Assembly (NCBI RefSeq): GCF_040493455.1
Contig: NZ_JANFDA010000001.1
Span: 186,001-250,000 of the forward strand
Origin: Microcosmobacter sp040493455
Lineage (GTDB): Bacteria; Bacteroidota; Bacteroidia; Flavobacteriales; Flavobacteriaceae
DNA: 64,000 bases
Direction: 5' to 3'
Shown here: positions 7,575 to 15,291 of the stretch, in pieces
Position numbering within the stretch: position 1 is the stretch's first letter
Layout of the letters: each line of letters opens with the position of its first letter
Notes under the pieces: generated by a model
The model's input: the letters and a program-made list of their open reading frames with translations, nothing else
What the model was told of the DNA's origin: nothing
Databases searched by the model: none
Translations under genes and position numbers: made by a program

Positions 7575-8549
7575 ATGAGTAAAAGTAAATTGGACATTTT
7601 TTTAGATTTGAGTAAGTTGATTGCTATGGTTATAGGGGGTTGTTGGGTGGCTTTCCAATATTTTGAGCATGATGCACAAATTAAGCAACTAGATAATAAA
7701 AGAGCTGTTCTTGACACTATTTTAGGTAATCAAGAGATTGTTAAAAATAAACAAGAATTAAAATTAGCTCAACAAGAAGATAGCATAAAATCAATAGAAC
7801 TAAAGTACATGAACAGTTTGAAAGATTCTGAATTAAAGGCACTTGAGTTACAGAATCTGAATAATGATATTCAATATAAATACAGAGAAATAGAAACTAA
7901 ATTAGGGATAAAATCAGTTGAAGTAGAAACACAATTAAATGAAATTAAGTTAAAATCTAATTTGAATGAAAAATACGAGACCAAATTTCATGTAGAAATT
8001 GAAAAGAAAGGTCAAGTATTTAATGATTCCTTAGTATATATTATTAAGCCAAAACTTGAAATAATTAATAATTCTATTAATGATATGGAAATTTCTGCTG
8101 TGGTTTTTGAGATATTTTATAATAACTTAAGTTATAGACATCTAGAAGATGGTGTTGTTTCTCTTATTATGTTAGATAATCCACCGAACATTTTTTTTGA
8201 ACAAAACTCCAGAGTTGCTCTAGCAATTAAAAACCTTTCGATTCCAACTTCTAAATGGGAAAAAATTGGATATGATTCTAATATTATAAGTGACCCTGAT
8301 TACTTTTTAAGATTGGATGATAACTCAATAATTAAAGAATATCTGACTAATAATATTTTTACTTTTAACGGCTTAGGAACAGGTTTATACAAACCTGATG
8401 AAAGAATGAACATCTCTCCTATTTATTATGTTAAGTTGAATCGTGCTCAAGTGGTTTGTATTTCTGTTAATGTATTATTTAACAAAGGTATAAGTGGTAG
8501 ACGATTTTATACTGATTCGTTTATTCAAGTTTTAGAAGACGTTAATTGA
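7575..8549 (+). CDS. Membrane-anchored coiled-coil protein, unknown function
   Basis: The start is the ATG at 7575 (MSKSKLD); a TTG nine bases earlier abuts the preceding stop and is less likely. The 324-residue protein has one N-terminal transmembrane helix (about residues 10-27, LSKLIAMVIGGCWVAFQYF). A long coiled coil rich in Gln, Lys and Glu follows (~35-130, including LKALELQNLNNDIQYKYRE), then a globular beta-rich C-terminal domain (~140-324). No known catalytic motif was recognised. It is co-transcribed with the transglutaminase-like gene and shares its high AT content. It could be an envelope-spanning partner of that secreted protein. Confidence 0.55.
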   Translation: MSKSKLDIFLDLSKLIAMVIGGCWVAFQYFEHDAQIKQLDNKRAVLDTILGNQEIVKNKQELKLAQQEDSIKSIELKYMNSLKDSELKALELQNLNNDIQYKYREIETKLGIKSVEVETQLNEIKLKSNLNEKYETKFHVEIEKKGQVFNDSLVYIIKPKLEIINNSINDMEISAVVFEIFYNNLSYRHLEDGVVSLIMLDNPPNIFFEQNSRVALAIKNLSIPTSKWEKIGYDSNIISDPDYFLRLDDNSIIKEYLTNNIFTFNGLGTGLYKPDERMNISPIYYVKLNRAQVVCISVNVLFNKGISGRRFYTDSFIQVLEDVN

Positions 8550-8576
8550 TTTTTCAATCGTACAAACATTAAAAAT

Positions 8577-8617
8577 AAAAATCCGTAATTCATTAATATT
8601 AAATGATTACGGATTTT
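8577..8617. terminator. Bidirectional terminator
   Basis: ATCCGTAAT (8581-8589) and ATTACGGAT (8606-8614) form a perfect 9-bp stem flanked by AAAA on the left and TTTT on the right. It can stop both the plus-strand coiled-coil gene ending at 8549 and the minus-strand tRNA-Leu transcript. Confidence 0.8.
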
Positions 8618-8622
8618 ATCTG

Positions 8623-8704
8623 TACTCAAGGTGGGAATCGAACCCACACTCCCGAAGGAACTGGATTTTGAATCCAGCGCGTCTACCAATTCCGCCACTT
8701 GAGC
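8623..8704 (-). tRNA. tRNA-Leu (anticodon CAA)
   Basis: The minus strand folds as a class II tRNA of 82 nt. The acceptor stem is GCTCAAG/CTTGAGT (one G-U pair) with discriminator A. The D-arm contains GGCGGAATTGGTAGACGC, the anticodon stem CTGGA/TCCAG encloses the loop TTCAAAA with anticodon CAA, a long variable arm follows (GTTCCTTCGGGAGT), and the T-arm is GTGGGTTCGATTCCCAC. The long variable arm and anticodon identify leucine (UUG codons). CCA is not encoded. Its 3' end faces the AT-rich accessory segment to the left. Confidence 0.95.
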
Positions 8705-8762
8705 AAATTGGACAGCAAAAGTATAAAAATATTCACTTCAAACAACTAAAAATAAAGGGTTT

Positions 8763-8796
8763 TTGCTTTCCCAGTTGAAATAAATTCCTAAATTTG
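8763..8796 (+). promoter_or_regulatory. Predicted promoter of prs
   Basis: A Bacteroidota-type -7 box TAAATTTG lies at 8789-8796, with a TTG -33 element at 8763-8765 (23-base spacer). Transcription would start around 8802, about 47 bases before the prs ATG. Confidence 0.5.
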
Positions 8797-8848
8797 CACC
8801 TCATTAAAAATCAGGTAGTACTAAGTGCTACAAAACAATAGATTAACC

Positions 8849-9787
8849 ATGTCTAGTTCTATTACCGAAGCGAAGATTTTTACATGTTCCCAAAGCAAAG
8901 CTTTGGCCGATAAAATAGCCTCGGCTTATGGTGTACCGCTAGGTAATGTGATTACATCGACGTATAGCGATGGAGAGTTTCAACCATCCTATGAAGAGTC
9001 GATACGTGGGCGACGAATTTTTATCATTGGATCTACAAATCCAGAGCCTCGTAATCTCATGGAACTATTGTTGATGATTGATGCAGCAAAACGTGCTTCA
9101 GCAAGGCATATTACGGCAGTAATGCCATACTTCGGTTGGGCGAGACAAGATCGTAAAGACAAACCTAGAGTACCTATTGCTGCGAAATTGGTTGCTAAAA
9201 TGCTAGAATCGGCAGGAGCAACCAGAATTATAACTATGGATTTACATGCCGATCAAATCCAAGGGTTCTTTGAAAAACCTGTTGACCATTTATTTGCGTC
9301 GACTATATTTTTACCATACCTGCAATCGTTAAACTTAGATAATTTAACAATTGCGTCACCAGATATGGGAGGTTCTAAACGTGCTTATGCGTACTCTAAA
9401 GCTTTACAAAGCGATGTAGTAATCTGTTACAAGCAACGTGCAAAAGCCAATGTGATTTCGCACATGGAATTGATTGGTGATGTTCAGGGAAAAAATGTAG
9501 TCTTAGTCGATGATATGGTTGACACCGCTGGCACACTAACCAAAGCTGCTGACCTTATGATAGAACGCGGTGCTTTGAGTGTACGTGCCATTTGTACGCA
9601 TCCTGTATTATCGGGTAGTGCATACGAAAGATTAGAAAATTCTAAGCTTGAAGAGTTGATCGTTACGGATTCGATTCCGTCTAAACCATCGAGTAAGATT
9701 AGAGTTTTAAGTTGTGCTGATTTATTTGCTAGTGTAATGTACAATGTGCATCACAACGAATCGATCAGTTCAAAATTTATTATGTAA
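8849..9787 (+). CDS. prs: Ribose-phosphate pyrophosphokinase (PRPP synthetase)
   Basis: This enzyme transfers pyrophosphate from ATP to ribose 5-phosphate, making PRPP for purine, pyrimidine, His and Trp synthesis in the cytoplasm. The ATG at 8849 gives 312 residues, the normal length; an upstream GTG at 8825 would add a non-conserved extension. Visible motifs are the PRPP synthase signature DLHADQIQGFF (131-141), the catalytic/flexible-loop region FGWARQDRK (95-103), SPDMGG (170-175), and the PRPP-binding loop VVLVDDMVDTAGT (217-229). rplY follows 27 bases downstream, a common Bacteroidota arrangement implying co-transcription. Confidence 0.97.
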   Translation: MSSSITEAKIFTCSQSKALADKIASAYGVPLGNVITSTYSDGEFQPSYEESIRGRRIFIIGSTNPEPRNLMELLLMIDAAKRASARHITAVMPYFGWARQDRKDKPRVPIAAKLVAKMLESAGATRIITMDLHADQIQGFFEKPVDHLFASTIFLPYLQSLNLDNLTIASPDMGGSKRAYAYSKALQSDVVICYKQRAKANVISHMELIGDVQGKNVVLVDDMVDTAGTLTKAADLMIERGALSVRAICTHPVLSGSAYERLENSKLEELIVTDSIPSKPSSKIRVLSCADLFASVMYNVHHNESISSKFIM

Positions 9788-9814
9788 ATAATTAATAATT
9801 AATATAAACACGTA

Positions 9815-10462
9815 ATGAAATCAATTACAATCAATGGATCTCAAAGAGAAAGCGTGGGCAAAAAGTCAACAAAAGCCTTACGTAATGCTGGACAGGTTCC
9901 TTGCGTATTATACGGAGGAGACAAGCCAGTACATTTCTCTGCACCAGAGTTGGCTTTCTCTAAACTGGTTTATACGCCAAATGCGCATACAGTTGTGATT
10001 GCCTTAGATAACGGAACGTCTTTCAATGCAATTATGCAAGACCTTCAGTTTCACCCTGTAACGGATAGAATTCTACACGTAGATTTCTACCAGTTATTCG
10101 AAGACAAAGAAATTACTATGGATATTCCTGTACACGTTATAGGAACATCTAAAGGTGTTCTTAACGGAGGTGTTCTAAGACGTAACAAACGTAAATTAAG
10201 AATTAAAGCATTACCAGCTAATCTTCCTGATTTTGTAGAAGCTGATATCACTAAACTTAAAATTGGTGGTAAGCTTTATATTACTGAATTAGAAAATGAT
10301 GCTTACAAGTTCATGCATCCAGACAACACTGTAGTATGTCAAGTAAGACGTTCTAGAGCTGCAATGAATGTTGAAGATGAGGAAGAAGATGAAGATGAAA
10401 CTACAGAAGCAGCAGCACCAGCTGAAGGTGCAGCACCAGCTGCAGAAGCTGCTCAAGAATAG
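9815..10462 (+). CDS. rplY: 50S ribosomal protein L25/Ctc
   Basis: This is the long (CTC/TL5-type) form of L25, which binds 5S rRNA in the large subunit. Residues 1-92 are the L25 rRNA-binding domain (SINGSQRESVGKKSTKALR, VLYGG, FHPVTDRILHVDFYQL). Residues ~95-180 are the TL5 C-terminal beta domain (DIPVHVIGTSKGVLNGG). A low-complexity tail from ~187 to 215 is strongly acidic and then Ala-rich, as often seen in Bacteroidota. It shares the prs operon and ends at a strong terminator. Confidence 0.95.
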   Translation: MKSITINGSQRESVGKKSTKALRNAGQVPCVLYGGDKPVHFSAPELAFSKLVYTPNAHTVVIALDNGTSFNAIMQDLQFHPVTDRILHVDFYQLFEDKEITMDIPVHVIGTSKGVLNGGVLRRNKRKLRIKALPANLPDFVEADITKLKIGGKLYITELENDAYKFMHPDNTVVCQVRRSRAAMNVEDEEEDEDETTEAAAPAEGAAPAAEAAQE

Positions 10463-10483
10463 TTGAGTAAAACATAGTTTTAT

Positions 10484-10519
10484 AAAAAAAGACCTGAATT
10501 TTCATTCAGGTCTTTTTTA
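10484..10519. terminator. Strong bidirectional terminator
   Basis: AAAAAAGACCTGAAT and ATTCAGGTCTTTTTT form a long perfect stem with a TTTC-type loop around 10501-10504, flanked by A and T runs. It lies between the convergent rplY and hppD genes and can serve both. Confidence 0.92.
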
Positions 10520-10521
10520 TT

Positions 10522-11682
10522 TTATAGTGTTCCTCTCAGTTGCTGCTCGCGTTCAATAGATTCGAACAGTGCTTTAAAGTTTCCTGCTCCAAATCCTCTT
10601 GCTCCCATTCTCTGTATGATCTCAAAGAACAGTGTTGGTCTGTCTTCAACTGGTCTTGTGAATATTTGAAGTAAATAACCTTCTTCATCTGCATCGATCA
10701 TAATTCCCAATCCTTTTAAGGTTTCTATATCCTCTTTCAACTCATGATCATGTTCGAGCAAACGCTTTGGTACTGCTTCATAATATGCGTCTGGTGGTGT
10801 TGTTAAGAACTCAACACCTCTAGAGCGCATGCCTTCAACAGTTTTGATAATATCATCAGTAGCTACAGCAATGTGCTGCACTCCTGGGCTTTCGTAAAAA
10901 TCTAGATACTCTTCAATTTGAGATTTCTTTTTACCCTCTGCTGGCTCGTTGATTGGAAATTTAATACGTCCGTTACCGTTACTCATTACCTTACTCATTA
11001 AGGCTGAGTACTCCGTATGGATTTGCTTATCATCAAAAGACAGGAAGTTCTCAAAGCCCATCACGTCCTCGTACCACTTTACCCAAGTATTCATTTCTCC
11101 CCAACCTACATTACCTACCATGTGGTCTACATACTTTAAGCCAAGTGGTTCTGGGTTATAATCTGATTCCCATTTCACAAAACCAGGCATAAACACACCT
11201 TCATAATTTTTGCGCTCAACAAACATATGAACGGTTTCGCCATAGGTATAAATCCCAGCTCGTACTACTTCACCATGTTCATCTGTTTCTACAGTTGGTT
11301 CCATGTAGGATTTAGCACCTCTACTGGTTGTTTCTTCATAAGCACTACGTGCATCATCTACCCAAAGTGCTATGACTTTTACACCATCTCCATGTTTTAC
11401 AATATGATCATTGATTGGATGTTTGGAGTTTAGTGGTGTCGTAAGCACTATTCTAATTTTGTCTTGCTTAACTACATAAGAAACAGTCTCTTTACTTCCT
11501 GTTTCTAGTCCTTTGTATGCATAGGATTGAAATCCGAATGCAGTTTTATAAAAATGCGCTGCCTGTTTGGCATTCCCTACATAGAATTCTACATAATCTG
11601 TTCCTAAAAGTGGTAAAAAATCTTGAGCGCCTTCAAAGATTTTTTCTAAACCATAGTCTACACTTTTTACTTCTTTTGCCAT
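10522..11682 (-). CDS. hppD: 4-hydroxyphenylpyruvate dioxygenase
   Basis: This non-heme Fe(II) enzyme converts 4-hydroxyphenylpyruvate to homogentisate in tyrosine catabolism. At 386 residues it has two VOC domains. The C-terminal one carries the iron ligands H187 (YVDHMVGNV), H270 (GVQHIAVATDDI) and E354 (LFFEIIQRMG). The end GFGAGNFKALFESIEREQ is the conserved C-terminal helix that gates the active site. It lies 44 bases downstream of hmgA on the same strand, forming a tyrosine-degradation operon. No maiA or fahA gene is in the window. Confidence 0.96.
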   Translation of the reverse strand: MAKEVKSVDYGLEKIFEGAQDFLPLLGTDYVEFYVGNAKQAAHFYKTAFGFQSYAYKGLETGSKETVSYVVKQDKIRIVLTTPLNSKHPINDHIVKHGDGVKVIALWVDDARSAYEETTSRGAKSYMEPTVETDEHGEVVRAGIYTYGETVHMFVERKNYEGVFMPGFVKWESDYNPEPLGLKYVDHMVGNVGWGEMNTWVKWYEDVMGFENFLSFDDKQIHTEYSALMSKVMSNGNGRIKFPINEPAEGKKKSQIEEYLDFYESPGVQHIAVATDDIIKTVEGMRSRGVEFLTTPPDAYYEAVPKRLLEHDHELKEDIETLKGLGIMIDADEEGYLLQIFTRPVEDRPTLFFEIIQRMGARGFGAGNFKALFESIEREQQLRGTL

Positions 11683-11726
11683 GATTTATTATTTTATTTA
11701 ATTGTTTGTTAGTTTGATTTAATTAA

Positions 11727-12884
11727 TTATTCCAACCACGATTGGTGGTAAGTATCATCTGCTATTTCTAGAGCATCTTCTGTAACCTTAAGTGGTTTGA
11801 ACGTATCTACCATCACAGCCAATTCATCTGTTTTTACTTGCCCGATACTACGTTCTGTAGCACCTGGATGTGGTCCGTGAGGTATTCCTGCTGGATGCAA
11901 TGAAATATGCCCTGCGTCGATATCGTTTCGGCTCATAAAGTCTCCATCAACATAATACAGTACCTCATCACTATCGATGTTACTATGGTTATAAGGTGCT
12001 GGAATTGCTTGCGGATGATAATCGTACAACCTTGGCACAAAACTGCATACTACAAAGGCATCCGTTTCAAAAGTTTGATGTACTGGAGGCGGTTGATGTA
12101 CACGTCCTGTTATGGGCTCAAAATCATGAATAGAAAAAGCATAAGGATAATTGAATCCATCATAACCTACTACATCAAAAGGATGTGAAGCATAGACCAT
12201 ATCAAAGATTTCATCTTGCTTTTTCACTTTCATTAAGAACTCTCCAGACTCATTGTAAGTCTCTAACTCTTGTGGTTGGCGAATATCACGCTCACAAAAT
12301 GGTGAATGCTCTAACAATTGTCCAAACCAATTGCGGTAACGCTTCGGTGTGTAAATAGGTCTGTACGATTCTACAATAAACAGGCGATTATCTTCTGTAT
12401 CGAAATCTATTTTATAGATGATACCTCTAGGTACTAAGAGATAATCTCCATATTTGAAATCTAAGTTTCCCAGTAGCGTTCTTAGCTTCCCTGAACCTTT
12501 ATGGATGAAAATTAATTCGTCCGCATCTGTATTTTTGAAGAAATAATCTTCAGTAGATTGTTGTGGTGCAGCCAAGATGATATTACAATCACTATTGGTA
12601 AGCACTACTTTTCTACTTTTTAAATAATCTTGTTCTGGTTTAACCTGAAATCCTCTAAAGCGATACGATTTCATGTTGTTGCCTATAGCAACCTTCGGAG
12701 CAACATTATAACTTCCTCTTATTTCTTTAACCTGTGTTGGTCGTTGCTCGTGATATAAGTTGGAGGACATCCCATCAAAACCAATGGTGCCAAATAATTG
12801 CTCGTAATACAAGCTTCCATCTGGTTTTCTAAACTGTGTGTGACGTTTAGGGGGTATTTGTCCTAATTTATGATAAAATGGCAT
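11727..12884 (-). CDS. hmgA: Homogentisate 1,2-dioxygenase
   Basis: This Fe(II) cupin enzyme opens the ring of homogentisate to maleylacetoacetate, the step after HppD. The 385-residue length is the shorter bacterial type. The likely metal ligands sit in APYNHSNIDSDEVLYYV (H300, E307) and HPAGIPHGPHPG (H336), with FDVVGYDGFNYPYAFSIHDF as the family core. It is the first gene of the hmgA-hppD operon. A TATCTTTA element at 12948-12955 is a candidate -7 box 64 bases upstream. Confidence 0.95.
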   Translation of the reverse strand: MPFYHKLGQIPPKRHTQFRKPDGSLYYEQLFGTIGFDGMSSNLYHEQRPTQVKEIRGSYNVAPKVAIGNNMKSYRFRGFQVKPEQDYLKSRKVVLTNSDCNIILAAPQQSTEDYFFKNTDADELIFIHKGSGKLRTLLGNLDFKYGDYLLVPRGIIYKIDFDTEDNRLFIVESYRPIYTPKRYRNWFGQLLEHSPFCERDIRQPQELETYNESGEFLMKVKKQDEIFDMVYASHPFDVVGYDGFNYPYAFSIHDFEPITGRVHQPPPVHQTFETDAFVVCSFVPRLYDYHPQAIPAPYNHSNIDSDEVLYYVDGDFMSRNDIDAGHISLHPAGIPHGPHPGATERSIGQVKTDELAVMVDTFKPLKVTEDALEIADDTYHQSWLE

Positions 12885-12947
12885 TTTCTTTATGTTTTAA
12901 GTTGATACGTAAAAGAGTTTTTCTATACTCAGAACTATAAAGTCCTA

Positions 12948-12955
12948 TAAAGATA
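12948..12955 (-). promoter_or_regulatory. Candidate -7 box of hmgA-hppD operon
   Basis: On the minus strand the sequence reads TATCTTTA, one base off the Bacteroidota TAnnTTTG consensus, 64 bases before the hmgA start. No clear -33 TTG was fixed. Confidence 0.35.
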
Positions 12956-13055
12956 CAATAATGCCTATTATTCCGGATTTCTCTTCAGAAGAAAATGTAA
13001 TAGAAGTTTTAAATATTTCCAGAAACTCATCATGCTTCAAAGTTAAGCAATTTGT

Positions 13056-15287
13056 TTAAAACCAAAACCCAAGATTAAAAAACCAAATGCTTTGTTTGGT
13101 TTCGCCAGAAAAAGTCCATTTGGCTTCCAATGGTCCTAAAAACGTTTCTATAGAATATCCCAAGGCATAGCCTGTATAATCTGGTGTGGTAATCCACTCG
13201 CCTGTTTCAAAAATATCGCGATCAATATTAGCCAGATTAACACTTGCTATAAGGTGGTGTTTTTTAAATATTTCAAAATCAATATTTGTGTAGGCCTTTA
13301 CAAAGCTATTGCCTGGTAACGACAGAAAATCGTAGCCATAAAAAGGAATAAAATTATTAATGAGGTTATTACCGTAGCCTCCCAGAACAAAGTCCAAGGA
13401 CTGTGTATCATCATTACCAATCTTAAACCCTCCTTGGGTTCCAATAGTTGTATGCAGTTTATTGGCAAGCTTAAACGCAAAAGCAAAATCACCTTTTGCA
13501 ATTGAGAACTGCGAAAACGTATTATTGAAATCTGAAGATGATAGGTACAAATGAAAATCACAATCCACAAAAAACCCTCGCTTTGGAAAATACTTGTCCG
13601 TGAAAGAATCTAACTTTAATTGCCCAAAAACACTCAGGAAGTCCGACTTTTCAAATATAGTTTCTCCTTCTTCTGCATCGTCATCCAAAATGGTCTCGGT
13701 AGATATTTTTAATCGTTTGTGTTCTGCTCCTAAGGTGAGTAATAAATCTTTTTGTAGTAATGTTTGAAGGAAAAAGCGATTGGTAATATCACTTAGTTCG
13801 GTATCAACTTTATTGACTGGTGTGCTTAGAAGCTGTTCGTCACTCAATATTGTACTCGCATTGATGTTCTTATCAAAGTGATTGTATCGAGATGTGAGCC
13901 CTACACTCCAATGAAATCCTTTATCAATGTAATATTCAAAGTTATAGCGCACATTATCTCCTACAATAAAATCAAACGTTGCAACATCATTATTAAATAA
14001 CACATGCTTCCGAGTAAGGTTAATCAAAGCTGCGCTCTTGTATAAGTCATCATAGTGTACACCAAGCTTCAAAAACGTTTTGTTTTGGGTCTCCTCTACT
14101 TCTGCTGTAAGCTCATAACCATCACCTAATGGCTCTAGTGTATAATCGAAACGTTCAAAGTTGTTTGTAGCCATAAGATTATTGATGCCTTTGTTGAAAT
14201 CGTAATAATCCATGGTTTCACCTTTTTTGAGCTTTAGCTTTCCAGTGATATAAGAGTAGGTATAATTTTCGTTGCCTTTAATCGTAAATGCATTGAGCTT
14301 TATACTATCTACAGATTGGATTTTTGGCCGCTCAATAGGTGGTGTAATTTGTTTATTTGCAAGCGCTTTTAAAGCTTCTGCTTTCTCAATTGCACCTAGT
14401 CTTCCGTTTTCGATAATCTCATTAACGTCTCCAAAGGAAATGACTGTATACTCCGTAATATCTGGTTTTATATAGATATCAGTAATCTTGGACTTTTCTT
14501 TCATGTCATTGATAGTCCTGAAGTTATTCACTTGCAACAAAACATCTGTTGCAGATTGAAGTGCTTCTCTATCTCTAAGTCCATCTTGCACATCAACACC
14601 TATGATAATATCCATACCTTTTTCTTTCAGCTTATCTATAGGATAATTATTGACAACGCCTCCATCGATAAGGACTTTTCCGTCGATAATTACAGGCTGA
14701 AATAGTGACGGAAAGGCACCACTTGCTGAAACTGCTTTGGGTAGATTCCCAGAATCTAAAATAACTTCTTCACCTGTTTCTATATTCGTTGCGATACAAA
14801 AGAACGGGATTGGTAATTTACTAAAGTCCTTTACATCATTGACGTGAAGCAAAACTTTAGTTAATAGATTGAAGACATTCTGCCCTCTGGATAAAGATCT
14901 TGGTACTTGAATTTCGAAATTATCAAATGGAATGGATACCGCATACTTTTCGGACTGATCCTTTTCATAGAATGTCTTTGCTTCTCTAGGCAGCTTATCA
15001 TTGATGATCTCTTCAAAATTGGCATTCTTGAAAATAGAGTCTAGTTCTTTACCAGAATAACCAGAAGCATAAAGCGATCCGACGATAGCTCCCATACTTG
15101 TACCAGCTATGTAATCGACTTTAATCCCTAAGCTATCGATAACCTTCAACGCGCCTATGTGGGCAAATCCTTTAGCGCCTCCACCACTCAATACCAAGCC
15201 TACTTTTGGCTCTTTTGGGTAGTCTTGTGCTTCAATCTTACCAATAAAAACCAACAACAGTAGTATAATGAGTAACTTAACTTTCAA
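13056..15287 (-). CDS. Patatin-like phospholipase with outer-membrane barrel
   Basis: The N-terminal patatin domain (RssA-like) has the oxyanion motif SGGGAKGFAHIGAL, the nucleophile elbow GTSMG, and the catalytic Asp in DGGVVNNYP. A POTRA-like segment and a C-terminal BamA-like 16-strand barrel follow (ending ETKQSIWFFNLGFWF). It is therefore a PlpD-type autotransported lipase fused to its barrel, as is common in Bacteroidota. No ATG is available near the N-terminus. I prefer the TTG at 15287, which gives MKVKLLIILLLLVFIGKIEA, a good signal peptide, and lies just after the uvrC stop. A TTG at 15314, overlapping uvrC, would add 9 residues. Confidence 0.88.
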   Translation of the reverse strand: MKVKLLIILLLLVFIGKIEAQDYPKEPKVGLVLSGGGAKGFAHIGALKVIDSLGIKVDYIAGTSMGAIVGSLYASGYSGKELDSIFKNANFEEIINDKLPREAKTFYEKDQSEKYAVSIPFDNFEIQVPRSLSRGQNVFNLLTKVLLHVNDVKDFSKLPIPFFCIATNIETGEEVILDSGNLPKAVSASGAFPSLFQPVIIDGKVLIDGGVVNNYPIDKLKEKGMDIIIGVDVQDGLRDREALQSATDVLLQVNNFRTINDMKEKSKITDIYIKPDITEYTVISFGDVNEIIENGRLGAIEKAEALKALANKQITPPIERPKIQSVDSIKLNAFTIKGNENYTYSYITGKLKLKKGETMDYYDFNKGINNLMATNNFERFDYTLEPLGDGYELTAEVEETQNKTFLKLGVHYDDLYKSAALINLTRKHVLFNNDVATFDFIVGDNVRYNFEYYIDKGFHWSVGLTSRYNHFDKNINASTILSDEQLLSTPVNKVDTELSDITNRFFLQTLLQKDLLLTLGAEHKRLKISTETILDDDAEEGETIFEKSDFLSVFGQLKLDSFTDKYFPKRGFFVDCDFHLYLSSSDFNNTFSQFSIAKGDFAFAFKLANKLHTTIGTQGGFKIGNDDTQSLDFVLGGYGNNLINNFIPFYGYDFLSLPGNSFVKAYTNIDFEIFKKHHLIASVNLANIDRDIFETGEWITTPDYTGYALGYSIETFLGPLEAKWTFSGETKQSIWFFNLGFWF

Positions 15288-15291
15288 TATT

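Noticed and set aside
5740..8704. Integrative element with att sites at tRNA-Leu
   Set aside because: No integrase, no excisionase and no direct repeat of the tRNA 3' end were seen; only the composition and position suggest an island.
8825..8848. Upstream GTG start for prs
   Set aside because: It would add an eight-residue extension not expected in PRPP synthetase; the ATG at 8849 gives the family-standard length.
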